Shown: positions 53,244 to 59,893, counted from the first letter of the stretch. The stretch: DNA of 64,000 nt from UBA1231 sp045123185 (GCA_045123185.1 JBGVIL010000206.1:14951-78950); one strand, 5' to 3'. The notes: generated by a model from the sequence alone, not told the origin. Numbers and translations are program-made.

Positions 53244-53864
53244 ATGAAAATAGATTATGAAGCGATAATAGAAGCATATAATAACGGCGAGTCAATGAAT
53301 TCAATTGCTCGTGCTTTTGGTACGTACGCTACTTCTGTAAAACGTATTCTTGAAAAACATGACGTAGAGTTAAGACACGACGATAAAAAAGAAGGGTCAT
53401 TATATGTGAAAGATGGAGAAAAACTAATTGAATGGGCTAAAGCACAAGGTAGGTTAGTTACAAAGGCAGAGTTAGCAGCAGTAGTAGGTAGAAAAAAATT
53501 ATCTCCATCCTATTTCATAAAATATCCTGAGTTAGGACAATACGTGACCACTCGTGAACAGAAAGAACTTCAAGAATATAGTCAAAAGCTATATAGTTGG
53601 TTGAAAGAGAATAATATTTCATATAAACCAAACGATAGAACTAAATTAGGGGTATCAGTTACAGCACTACTATTAGGAGAATATTCTAATTTAGCTATAG
53701 AAATATTTATAAAACCTACATACATAAGTAAGAAAAAACACGAAGAAAATATGAAACTAAGAATGAGTAGAGCAAAAGAAGTCGATATGACAGTAATATT
53801 TTTAAGTGAAGAACACTTTGCAGACTTAGATAGTATCAAAGGTTTGTTAGATAGTTTGAAGTAA
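53244..53864 (+). CDS. helix-turn-helix protein
   Basis: A 206-residue protein. Residues 8-38 are a clear resolvase-type helix-turn-helix (IIEAYNNGESMNSIARAFG, then SVKRILEKHDVELR). The rest has KKEGSLYVKDGEKLIEW and a restriction-fold-like C-terminus (YKPNDRTKLGVSVTALLLG). The C-terminal part might be a Vsr/EDxHD-type nuclease, but the motif is not clear. A gene regulator is the safer reading. Confidence 0.65.
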   Translation: MKIDYEAIIEAYNNGESMNSIARAFGTYATSVKRILEKHDVELRHDDKKEGSLYVKDGEKLIEWAKAQGRLVTKAELAAVVGRKKLSPSYFIKYPELGQYVTTREQKELQEYSQKLYSWLKENNISYKPNDRTKLGVSVTALLLGEYSNLAIEIFIKPTYISKKKHEENMKLRMSRAKEVDMTVIFLSEEHFADLDSIKGLLDSLK

Positions 53865-53877
53865 AGGAGATTTTAAA

Positions 53878-54042
53878 ATGTTAGCACATCAATGTGAAAA
53901 TTGTAAACAATTTACTTTATGGGGTTGTAGAAACAAATATGGACAACATTTTTGTAATGAAGAATGTTATTTAAAATTCTGTGAAAAGAATGGATATGAA
54001 CCTCATCCAGAAGAATTAGAGTATATAAAATCTGCATTTTAA
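53878..54042 (+). CDS. small zinc-finger protein
   Basis: A 54-residue ORF with AAAGGAG ten bases upstream. CENC (6-9), Cys17, His24-Phe-Cys26 and Cys30 form a treble-clef-like or MYND-like cluster (QHFCNEECYLKFC). It ends right before the tRNA cluster. Confidence 0.7.
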   Translation: MLAHQCENCKQFTLWGCRNKYGQHFCNEECYLKFCEKNGYEPHPEELEYIKSAF

Positions 54043-54043
54043 T

Positions 54044-54125
54044 GCTGAGGTTAAAGGGGTATAGTGGGTAACCCCAAACGGTTGAGAGTCATATGGAGAT
54101 GTGGGTTCGAGCCCCACCCTCGGCT
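54044..54125 (+). tRNA. tRNA-like element, atypical or decayed
   Basis: The acceptor arms GCTGAGG / CCTCGGC and a T arm GTGGG-TTCGAGC-CCCAC are perfect, and GGGG / CCCC could be a D stem. But the middle is about nine bases too long, I find no 5-bp anticodon stem, and no CCA follows. No anticodon is assigned. It is either a decayed tRNA or an unusual one; it deserves a covariance-model check. Confidence 0.45.
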
Positions 54126-54140
54126 GCCCCACTCATATAT

Positions 54141-54211
54141 TCGGGAATGGTGAAATGGTATCACACAGCACTTTGACTGCTGGGTTTTTAGTTCGAGTCT
54201 AGATTCCCGAG
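54141..54211 (+). tRNA. tRNA-Gln(UUG)
   Basis: Acceptor TCGGGAA / TTCCCGA, D stem GTGA / TCAC, anticodon stem CAGCA / TGCTG with loop CTTTGAC (anticodon TTG), T loop TTCGAGT, discriminator G, and CCA encoded at 54212-54214. Confidence 0.95.
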
Positions 54212-54214
54212 CCA

Positions 54215-54313
54215 TCAAAAAATAAGGATTTTATGTTATCATCATATTCCATATGAAACGTAAGATACTGGTTTGATTTACGGTAGTTTTCCTTATTTCT
54301 ACCTGTTATATAT
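54215..54313 (+). ncRNA. folded spacer RNA between tRNA-Gln and tRNA-Pro
   Basis: The spacer closes with a perfect 9-bp stem (AAATAAGGA 54220-54228 / TCCTTATTT 54290-54298) and has an inner CGTAA / TTACG stem. No gene. It could present the flanking tRNAs for processing. Confidence 0.55.
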
Positions 54314-54386
54314 CCGGGTATAGCGCAGTTGGTAGCGCGCGTGGTTTGGGACCATGAGGTCGTAGGTTCAAATCCTGCTACCCGGA
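54314..54386 (+). tRNA. tRNA-Pro(UGG)
   Basis: Acceptor CCGGGTA / TACCCGG, D stem GCGC / GCGC, anticodon stem CGTGG / CCATG with loop TTTGGGA (anticodon TGG), T loop TTCAAAT, discriminator A and encoded CCA. Confidence 0.95.
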
Positions 54387-54390
54387 CCAT

Positions 54391-54606
54391 AAGATATTTA
54401 GAATATTCTTGGAGGCTGGTCTCCTAGTAATGGGGAGATAATAGAATGTCCAAGCACAAAGGTTAGCAAAGAGGTGAAAGTAGAAGGGTTCTAGCTGGAG
54501 GACTTGCCAAATACCTAACATACCCAAAACACCAGCAAATGGGAACAGAAGCAGGCGCTAACAATGCCGGATGGGTTGAAACTTCTACCTAGGGTCTAAA
54601 TATCTT
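54391..54606 (+). ncRNA. structured RNA closed by a 12-bp stem
   Basis: A 216-base element. AAGATATTTAGA (54391-54402) pairs perfectly with TCTAAATATCTT (54595-54606), and GTAGAAG (54480-54486) pairs with CTTCTAC (54582-54588). Inner helices include CTTGGA / TCCAAG, TCTCC / GGAGA, GTTAG / CTAAC and GGC / GCC. It starts two bases after the tRNA-Pro CCA. I do not recognise the class. Large phage RNAs such as GOLLD and ROOL also lie beside tRNAs, but a match is not claimed. Confidence 0.65.
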
Positions 54607-54623
54607 TACTATAAGAAAACTCC

Positions 54624-54691
54624 AAACAGGTGGGTAAACGACCTATTAAGTGCGATAGAATATGGACGCATATTCAAGTCAATGCCTGTTT
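54624..54691 (+). ncRNA. folded spacer RNA before tRNA-Thr
   Basis: AAACAGG (54624-54630) pairs with CCTGTTT (54685-54691), enclosing GAATATG / CATATTC (54658-54675) and GGT / ACC. It ends five bases before tRNA-Thr. Confidence 0.55.
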
Positions 54692-54695
54692 ATAT

Positions 54696-54769
54696 GCCAC
54701 TTTAGCTCAGTTGGCCAGAGCAACGGTCTTGTAAACCGTAGGTCTTCAGTTCGAATCTGAAAAGTGGCT
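54696..54769 (+). tRNA. tRNA-Thr(UGU)
   Basis: Acceptor GCCACTT / AAGTGGC, D stem GCTC / GAGC, anticodon stem ACGGT / ACCGT with loop CTTGTAA (anticodon TGT), T stem TTCAG / CTGAA, discriminator T and encoded CCA (54770-54772). Confidence 0.95.
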
Positions 54770-54772
54770 CCA

Positions 54773-54975
54773 TGTTTCTTATTTTAGGAACACCCTGGTC
54801 GTGCAGGGCAGGTACGACAAATCAACTACAATAATTTCATCACGTAACTTACCAGCACGATGGTGATAAAAACTCTGACGGAGGTCAATAAAGCTTGGCT
54901 AGGGCTGGTACGAGAAGAAGCCTTGTACCCACGTCATAACTGGTGAGAGTTAGTTGTTTAACACCAGTCATTAAT
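54773..54975 (+). ncRNA. structured spacer RNA after tRNA-Thr
   Basis: About 200 bases without an ORF, with many local helices: TGTTTC / GGAACA, CCCTG / CAGGG, GTCGT / ACGAC, GGTAC (54907-54911) / GTACC (54925-54929), and ACTGGTG (54939-54945) / CACCAGT (54962-54968). CAACTA and TAGTTG could close it over a distance. The class is unknown. An AAGGAG ribosome binding site for the next gene follows. Confidence 0.6.
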
Positions 54976-54992
54976 TATTTAAGGAGATTTAT

Positions 54993-55283
54993 ATGTATTT
55001 TATAACAGGTATATACCCAAGTTCTAACGGATATGGTACACGATGTGTTGGGTATTTAACAGATAAAGAAGAAGCAATAGACGCAGTTAAAAATAATGCG
55101 TGTGATTTATACGAAGCCGGTGCATATCCTTATGCGATAATCGAACACATTGAAGAAGGATTATATCAATATGATTTTGAACCAATGTGGTTTAAATACA
55201 ACGAAGAGTTAGACGAATATGAACAAGTAGAAAAAGAACCTGATTTTATAAATCCTAAAACAGTTGGATTTGCTATTGGCTAG
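54993..55283 (+). CDS. phage protein, unknown
   Basis: A 96-residue protein. It starts with a ferredoxin-like strand (MYFITGIYPSSNGYGTRCV), then KEEAIDAVKNNACDLYEAG and an acidic end. Such small phage proteins with GYF- or WYL-like beginnings are common; no function. AAGGAG precedes the ATG. Confidence 0.65.
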   Translation: MYFITGIYPSSNGYGTRCVGYLTDKEEAIDAVKNNACDLYEAGAYPYAIIEHIEEGLYQYDFEPMWFKYNEELDEYEQVEKEPDFINPKTVGFAIG

Positions 55284-55296
55284 AAAGGAAAAGTCT

Positions 55297-55524
55297 ATGA
55301 AATATAAAGAGTTCAATAATTGGTGTAATCAAAGAGCAGCTGATGGATGCTGGGGACTCAGAGAAGCTGTAGTTTGTATAGAAGCTTGCTCTATATTTTC
55401 AAGTATACCATTTTGGAAAAGAGAAAAAATGTGGAAAGAATATGAGAATAGAGAGCTACTTGAAAAGGTAGTAGCTGACACAGATAGAATTATTGAAAAA
55501 GTAAGACAAGGAACCGTCTTCTAG
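55297..55524 (+). CDS. conserved small phage protein, unknown
   Basis: A 75-residue protein from the ATG at 55297 (AAAGGAAAAG upstream). MKYKEFNNWCNQRAADGCWG and PFWKREKMWKEYENRELLE match a small phage family I recall without function. It is helical with three Trp-rich patches. Confidence 0.7.
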   Translation: MKYKEFNNWCNQRAADGCWGLREAVVCIEACSIFSSIPFWKREKMWKEYENRELLEKVVADTDRIIEKVRQGTVF

Positions 55525-55550
55525 GGCTTCGTGCCTAAGGAGGCGATGAT

Positions 55551-55883
55551 ATGAGTAGAAGTTACAAGAAATTCCCTATTAGTCGTATGGCTTTATGGGG
55601 TAGGTCTATGAAGAAAGGCAAACAAGTTGCTAACAGAAAGATTAGACGTAAACTTAAAGACCCTACTGTTGATATTGGTAATGGACGTGATTATAAACGT
55701 TTAGGTTTAGATAGTTGGGATTTATGGGAATTCAAATTTCTTGAAACAAAACAAGATGCGATTGACCGTTGGGAAAAAGACCAAATAGAATTATTATACG
55801 GTATAAGTAGCTGGAGGTCAAAGCACGAGTGGACTTTAGAAGACCAATTAAACGATTGGGCAAAGTTCCACAAAAGAAAATAA
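55551..55883 (+). CDS. basic phage protein, unknown
   Basis: A 110-residue basic protein. The opening MSRSYKKFPISRMALWGRSMK with KVANRKIRRKL-type sequence (KQVANRKIRRKLKD) suggests RNA or DNA binding, and I remember this as a common small phage family. GGAGGCGATGAT precedes the ATG. A promoter and the second tRNA group follow. Confidence 0.7.
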   Translation: MSRSYKKFPISRMALWGRSMKKGKQVANRKIRRKLKDPTVDIGNGRDYKRLGLDSWDLWEFKFLETKQDAIDRWEKDQIELLYGISSWRSKHEWTLEDQLNDWAKFHKRK

Positions 55884-55902
55884 AAAATTTTATGATATAT
55901 GC

Positions 55903-55960
55903 TTGACTTTTGATTAAAGTTATGATATATTATAAGTAAATCAGGGGTTGGCTAGCCCCT
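55903..55960 (+). promoter_or_regulatory. promoter for second tRNA group with leader hairpin
   Basis: TTGACT (55903-55908), 17-base spacer beginning TTTGATTAAA, TATATT (55926-55931). The RNA begins with AGGGG / CCCCT (55943-55960) just before tRNA-Glu. The upstream block TTTATGATATATGC is nearly the same as at the 41055 promoter. Confidence 0.85.
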
Positions 55961-55968
55961 ACATATAT

Positions 55969-56040
55969 GGCGCTAGGGACAGTCGGTTAAGTCACCAGGT
56001 TTTCATCCTGGGGTGCTCGGTTCGACTCCGGGTAGCGCTA
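55969..56040 (+). tRNA. tRNA-Glu(UUC)
   Basis: Acceptor GGCGCTA / TAGCGCT, D stem GAC / GTC, anticodon stem CCAGG / CCTGG with loop TTTTCAT (anticodon TTC), T loop TTCGACT, discriminator A and encoded CCA. Confidence 0.93.
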
Positions 56041-56044
56041 CCAA

Positions 56045-56140
56045 ACTAAGACGACTAGCCAAGTTATAATATGAATTCATTTATATATTAAATTATTTTG
56101 TTTACTAGATTCCAAAGAGTAATCCCATAGTCGTCTTAGT
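56045..56140 (+). ncRNA. folded spacer RNA with perfect 13-bp closing stem
   Basis: ACTAAGACGACTA (56045-56057) pairs perfectly with TAGTCGTCTTAGT (56128-56140), leaving a 70-base AT-rich loop. It begins two bases after the CCA of tRNA-Glu and ends 12 bases before tRNA-Ser. A terminator is unlikely because tRNAs follow and the tail is CCCCTTAAAA. Confidence 0.65.
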
Positions 56141-56151
56141 CCCCTTAAAAT

Positions 56152-56236
56152 GCTATGATGGGTGAGTGGTCTAAACCAGCACACTGCTAACGTGTCGACC
56201 GGAAACGGTCCCTAAGTTCGAATCTTAGTCATAGCG
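56152..56236 (+). tRNA. tRNA-Ser(GCU)
   Basis: Acceptor GCTATGA / TCATAGC, D stem GGT / ACC, anticodon loop CTGCTAA (anticodon GCT) on a stem with one A-C mismatch, long variable arm GACCG-GAAA-CGGTC, T arm CTAAG / CTTAG, discriminator G and encoded CCA. Confidence 0.9.
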
Positions 56237-56243
56237 CCAATAT

Positions 56244-56328
56244 GGGTAGGTAGTCCCGTAAGGAGCGGGGTCAGACTGTAAATCTGATGTCATTTTGGCC
56301 CGAGTGGGGTCGGTACCCTCTCTACCCA
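56244..56328 (+). tRNA. tRNA-Tyr(GUA), slightly atypical T arm
   Basis: Acceptor GGGTAGG / TCTACCC, anticodon stem TCAGA / TCTGA with loop CTGTAAA (anticodon GTA), long variable region, discriminator A and encoded CCA. The T stem GTGGG / CCCTC has one mismatch and the T loop GTCGGTA lacks the usual TTC, so function may be weak. Confidence 0.8.
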
Positions 56329-56359
56329 CCATTTAATTTATGAAAAAAGGAGGATAATC

Positions 56360-56818
56360 ATGGCTTTATATAACCAGTTATTCGGAGAAAACGAAGATGC
56401 AACAGCTATTTTAGGATTTGCTGGACTAACACGTGAAATGTTCCCAAGATATAGAGATGTGTTTCTAGCAGATGAAGGTCGTACAGTTATCGTATATACT
56501 CGTATTGGTGGTACTAATAGAGAAGCGTATGAAGACGAAATTAAAACTATAATAGGTCATCCACAATACAAAGATAATTGTGATGATAAAAAAGATAATA
56601 CATACGCATATTTTAAATTCAATGTATTTGAAAAATATTTAGATACTACTAAGAAAATGTTTGTGAAAGAACCAATCCCAGTATTTGAAATGTTTGAAAA
56701 TCATATTAAAAAAGCAGAAGACCCAAATTCAGAAGAATATAAAAAAGATATGATGATAGCTGAGCAAATAATGAGAGCAATCGAAGAACAACCAAATGGT
56801 GGCTGCATATTTATGTAG
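56360..56818 (+). CDS. conserved phage protein, unknown
   Basis: A 152-residue protein. MALYNQLFGENEDATAILGF, TREMFPRYRDVFLADEG and IVYTRIGGTNREAYEDE match a conserved phage family that I know only as hypothetical. AAAGGAGG precedes the ATG. The gene stands between tRNA genes. Confidence 0.7.
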   Translation: MALYNQLFGENEDATAILGFAGLTREMFPRYRDVFLADEGRTVIVYTRIGGTNREAYEDEIKTIIGHPQYKDNCDDKKDNTYAYFKFNVFEKYLDTTKKMFVKEPIPVFEMFENHIKKAEDPNSEEYKKDMMIAEQIMRAIEEQPNGGCIFM

Positions 56819-56831
56819 CACCGCAGTATAT

Positions 56832-56913
56832 GCCGTCTGTCCGGGTGGTGAGGGAGCTGCCTTGAAAGCAGTTGGCCTGAAAGGGCTTGCAGGTTCGAAT
56901 CCTGTGGACGGCG
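56832..56913 (+). tRNA. tRNA-Ser(UGA)
   Basis: Acceptor GCCGTCT / GGACGGC, anticodon loop CTTGAAA (anticodon TGA) on stem CTGC / GCAG, long variable arm, T arm GCAGG-TTCGAAT-CCTGT, discriminator G and encoded CCA (56914-56916). Confidence 0.93.
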
Positions 56914-56916
56914 CCA

Positions 56917-57326
56917 TGGAAGGAAAACCATAAACCCTTGGAGAAGATTCGCACTATTCCGCCTAAGTAAAAGTAGAGGGGCAAGTGTAAACGTAGTATA
57001 TTGGCATTTATCCGTACCAGAGATAAATACCCGACAGAGTGCCCTCAAGTCGTAAACAAAAGGGGTTTGTGTTAGCGTGGCTATAACTAATTCACACATC
57101 CAACCTATAAGAATAGCCCTTGTGTGATACGTGGTTCAAGGTAGTCCCTTGAAAAATGGAGCAAGTAAATTCTCATCCACACAAGAATTTGCTTCGGTGG
57201 CGATTGTCGTTTTAAAGGTATCTCCAGCCTATGGCATATCGTGTGACGTTTACTGTCGTAATAACCTCACTTTCAATCTTGGTTATTGTATCAGGCGTTG
57301 CAGGCGGAATATAAAGTAAAACCGCC
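56917..57326 (+). ncRNA. large structured RNA after tRNA-Ser, ending in a terminator
   Basis: About 400 bases without a convincing gene but with dense helices: AAACCC / GGGTTT, ATTTATC / GATAAAT, GAGGGGCA / TGCCCTC (bulged), TTAG / CTAA, TTCAAGG / CCTTGAA and AAATTCT / AGAATTT. It ends in GGCGG (57303-57307) / CCGCC (57322-57326) followed by AATTTTTATAT, a terminator. The ORF at 57131-57319 runs through these helices and is not believed. A 27-codon hydrophobic ORF (57231-57314) is noted but weak. The RNA class is unknown. Confidence 0.6.
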
Positions 57327-57334
57327 AATTTTTA
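57303..57334 (+). terminator. terminator of the tRNA/ncRNA transcript
   Basis: GGCGG and CCGCC with a 14-base AT loop are followed by AATTTTTATAT. It closes the structured RNA segment before the next gene. Confidence 0.7.
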
Positions 57335-57353
57335 TATAAAGGTAGGTAGGAAA

Positions 57354-57752
57354 ATGAAAGTAGTTAGTGAAACACTAGAAATGGTTGATTATGAAGATAA
57401 AACAGAAGAAATAGATAAATCTGAATATAGATTAGCAATTAGACTTGCACTTATAGACCTAATATACGGTATCAATCGAGATACTTGTCATAAAATGAAT
57501 TTTGTTATAATTGTCGCTCAATTGATAACATTTTTCGCTAGTTGTATACTACAAGTTATTTTTAACGAATATAGACCTGTTATATCAATGGCAGGTGCGA
57601 TAATGTCTACCATATTTATGTGTTTAGTATTAATAAATTCAAAAATATCTAGGACAGCTTTAGAAAATGCTCATGCTCATAAAGAAATCATTAATTCTTG
57701 TATCGATGAATTACTAGGGGGAAGTGAGAAATCAGATGAAAGTTCGAAATAA
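57354..57752 (+). CDS. small membrane protein
   Basis: A 132-residue protein with two membrane segments (about 57-77 and 81-100: FVIIVAQLITFFASCILQVI and ISMAGAIMSTIFMCLVLI) between cytosolic helices. AGGTAGGTAGG lies upstream. No family. Confidence 0.65.
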   Translation: MKVVSETLEMVDYEDKTEEIDKSEYRLAIRLALIDLIYGINRDTCHKMNFVIIVAQLITFFASCILQVIFNEYRPVISMAGAIMSTIFMCLVLINSKISRTALENAHAHKEIINSCIDELLGGSEKSDESSK

Positions 57753-58041
57753 ACGACCTGGTGTTGTGTTTTCAGAAAAAGAAATACAAAAAGATAATAA
57801 TGAATTAATTTCAAAATATGATAAAAGAATAAATGATATGCTTCATAAGATAGAATTCAAAGATGCAAATCCAAACGAAGCGTATAAAATGTATATGAAA
57901 TTACAAGGTTTCTTGCGTAAGAAAAGAGCTCTAAAAGAGCCTCGCGGTACAGTTTATGTACCTCGTACGGAAACAGGTAACTACATTATAGATGGAAAAG
58001 TAACAAACATGAAAAGAGATGATTTAGATGGAAATAGATAA
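57736..58041 (+). CDS. basic helical phage protein, unknown
   Basis: A 101-residue protein from the ATG at 57736 (GGGGGAAG upstream). It is basic and helical (DKRINDMLHKIEFKDANPNE, then FLRKKRALKEPRGT). It overlaps both neighbours, so it belongs to one operon with them. No domain. Confidence 0.65.
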   Translation: MKVRNKRPGVVFSEKEIQKDNNELISKYDKRINDMLHKIEFKDANPNEAYKMYMKLQGFLRKKRALKEPRGTVYVPRTETGNYIIDGKVTNMKRDDLDGNR

Positions 58042-58372
58042 AGAAATAAAAGATAAAATAAATGCATTAGCAAGTATAGCAGTAGCAGCTTTAAAAGAAG
58101 ATGGTACTGTATTAATGAATATTCAAATAGAAGAAGAATACTCTCAATATGATGTATTACTTTCTTGCGATTATGCTAATTTTGGTTGTCATCAAAGAGG
58201 GATATTAGCTACAGATTTAATGATAGGAGTAGTTGGTTTCGGTATGTATGGTTTTCAAACACATATCCACGATACTGACCCTAGTTATTATAAAGAAAAA
58301 CTAGGAGTGAGTAGTAACTTCTTATCATTCCTATTTAATGAAATAAGAAAAAGATTAAGTGAAAAAAGTTAA
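58028..58372 (+). CDS. phage protein, unknown
   Basis: A 114-residue alpha/beta protein (AVAALKEDGTVLMNIQIEEE, then DYANFGCHQRGILATDLM). No family. It overlaps the previous gene; a weak ribosome binding site (TAGATGGAAAT) fits translational coupling. The Sak4-like operon promoter follows its stop codon by nine bases. Confidence 0.6.
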   Translation: MEIDKEIKDKINALASIAVAALKEDGTVLMNIQIEEEYSQYDVLLSCDYANFGCHQRGILATDLMIGVVGFGMYGFQTHIHDTDPSYYKEKLGVSSNFLSFLFNEIRKRLSEKS

Positions 58373-58380
58373 GAAATGTC

Positions 58381-58523
58381 TTGACTTTTTTCTTTTTATG
58401 TTATAAAATATACTCATATAGAACAAGTAAGTCGTTTACAGGATTAAACGCAGAAAAAGAATAGCTTATATAATTTATTTTTCATATAAAACAAATCCTG
58501 TAGACCTTCAAAGGGTCTATTTT
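58381..58523 (+). promoter_or_regulatory. promoter and attenuator-like leader of Sak4-like operon
   Basis: TTGACT (58381-58386), 17-base spacer, TAAAAT (58404-58409). The leader can form three competing structures: CGTTTA / TAAACG (58433-58450), TACAGGATT (58437-58445) / AATCCTGTA (58494-58502), and AGACC (58502-58506) / GGTCT (58514-58518) followed by ATTTTTATTG. The first overlaps the left arm of the second, and the second shares base 58502 with the terminator stem. This is the layout of an attenuator. The ATG follows at 58551. Confidence 0.65.
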
Positions 58524-58550
58524 TATTGTAAAAGAAAGGAGGAATACAGG

Positions 58551-59297
58551 ATGAAAGTATGGTTATATGGTAAGGTAATGTCAGGCAAAACTACATTTGC
58601 TAGCCAATTCGAAGATGCTTATATAATCTCAACTGATGGTAACGCAGAATACACATTCTCACCAGATAAAATATTAAGAGTTAGAGATTATAAAGAACTA
58701 AATGACGCTATTGCTAGATTAAAAACTATAAAACCAAAATGGGTTATAGTAGATACAACTTCATATCTAATAGATTACTTGAGATTCTATTGGTGCGATA
58801 AGAACAAAGTTGAACACGAATCAGAAATAGCATACAAAGGTTATACAATGCTTAGAAGTTTCTTATGGGAAAGTATTTTCACTATTGCAAACACATTCGA
58901 TAACGTAATGTTTATATCACATGAACAAGAAGTAATCGAAAAAAATAAATTTGGTAGAGAAATTTCTAAATTCCAACCAGTATTTGAAGAAAAATTAAGA
59001 GACCAAATGTCTGGATTAATGGGTATAATTGCAAGAACAGTTAAAACAATTAGCGAAGATGGTACTGCTAGATATGAACTACATATTTCAAATTCAGATG
59101 ATGAGTTTGGTGGTTCAAGATTAGCAATAAAATCAACAGCTATACCATTAACTAAAAAAGACTTCGATGATAACTTTGTAGTAGCTTCTAAGAAATTTGA
59201 TGCTGAAAAAATAATGACAGGTGAAATGTCTGTAGAAGATACATACGCAAAGAAAGACGAAGAAGAAAAACCAAGAAGAAAATCTGTAATAGGATAA
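58551..59297 (+). CDS. Sak4-like RecA-fold ATPase (AAA_24)
   Basis: A 248-residue protein. Walker A GKVMSGKTT (7-15) is followed by QFEDAYIISTDGN, Walker B WVIVDTTS near 64-71, and MFISHEQEVIEK near 123. This is the Sak4/AAA_24 family, single-strand annealing proteins of phages. An SSB-like DUF669 gene follows 27 bases downstream, the usual partner. AAAGGAGG precedes the ATG. Confidence 0.9.
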   Translation: MKVWLYGKVMSGKTTFASQFEDAYIISTDGNAEYTFSPDKILRVRDYKELNDAIARLKTIKPKWVIVDTTSYLIDYLRFYWCDKNKVEHESEIAYKGYTMLRSFLWESIFTIANTFDNVMFISHEQEVIEKNKFGREISKFQPVFEEKLRDQMSGLMGIIARTVKTISEDGTARYELHISNSDDEFGGSRLAIKSTAIPLTKKDFDDNFVVASKKFDAEKIMTGEMSVEDTYAKKDEEEKPRRKSVIG

Positions 59298-59323
59298 ATA
59301 TATTTTAAGAAGGAGGAGTTATC

Positions 59324-59737
59324 ATGGATAACGAAGATTTAAAAGAATTAAACGCCATATTCAAAGATATGGGTGGAGTTGATAAAGTAGAAGACTATAC
59401 AAACAACTTTGAAAGATTAGCTGATGGAACTTATATAGGAGAAATAGAAAAAATTTCAACAAAAAATTCAAAGAAAACAGGAAGACCAATGATTGAAATT
59501 GTTGTAGCTGTAGATGAAAAAACTAAAGAATATACTTACTTAATGTTAGCAGGTAAAGATTTAAAAGCTACACAAACAGCAGTTGCTAGAGCAGTTACAC
59601 AACTTAAAAAATTAGGAGTTACTGGAACTGAATTAGAAGATTTCATCAATGGAGCTGTAGAACTAACAGGTACAAGAGTATCTATGAAAATAGAAACAAA
59701 TGGAGAATTCAGAAACGTTGATTTAACTCTTGCTTAA
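59324..59737 (+). CDS. DUF669 single-strand DNA-binding-like protein
   Basis: A 137-residue protein. The OB-like core is FERLADGTYIGEIEKIST, then GRPMIEIVVAVDEKTKEY and VELTGTRVSMKIETNGEFRNV. DUF669 proteins pair with Sak4-type recombinases and bind single-stranded DNA. AGGAGG precedes the ATG and a strong terminator follows. Confidence 0.85.
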   Translation: MDNEDLKELNAIFKDMGGVDKVEDYTNNFERLADGTYIGEIEKISTKNSKKTGRPMIEIVVAVDEKTKEYTYLMLAGKDLKATQTAVARAVTQLKKLGVTGTELEDFINGAVELTGTRVSMKIETNGEFRNVDLTLA

Positions 59738-59746
59738 TATATAAAG

Positions 59747-59778
59747 GTCGCCGACAATTATGTCGGTGACTTTTTTTT
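59747..59778 (+). terminator. strong terminator at end of plus-strand block
   Basis: GTCGCCGACA (59747-59756) pairs with TGTCGGTGAC (59761-59770; one G-U) around ATTA, followed by eight Ts. It is correct for plus-strand transcription. Confidence 0.95.
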
Positions 59779-59810
59779 AACTTGATTGTAAGTTGACGAA
59801 TTAATACGAT

Positions 59811-59893
59811 AAAAGTGAACAGAATTCAGCTGAATAAATCTAAGACGCATGATTGCATCTTAAAATTTATTTGATTAAATTCTGTTCACTTTT
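59811..59893. repeat. 16-bp perfect inverted repeat between convergent genes
   Basis: AAAAGTGAACAGAATT (59811-59826) is perfectly complementary to AATTCTGTTCACTTTT (59878-59893), with further inner pairing (AATAAAT / ATTTATT, AAGA / TCTT). For the minus strand it may end transcription of the HNH gene. Its arms contain the CTGTTCACTTTT word that recurs in other gaps. Confidence 0.8.

Noticed and set aside
54199..54390. Minus-strand ORF over tRNA-Pro and tRNA-Gln (VRVAGFEPTTSWSQ type)
   Set aside because: This peptide is the well-known antisense translation of tRNA sequence, not a gene.
56701..57099. Minus-strand ORFs antisense to tRNA-Ser and nearby
   Set aside because: They are antisense of a tRNA (APSTGFEPASPFRP type) and of structured RNA.
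57131..57319. 62-codon ORF in the structured RNA after tRNA-Ser
   Set aside because: It lacks a ribosome binding site, crosses several helices and shows no domain; the region is better read as RNA.
59811..59893. Attachment site for integration
   Set aside because: The arms form an inverted repeat between convergent genes and no integrase was seen; terminator or operator use is more likely.
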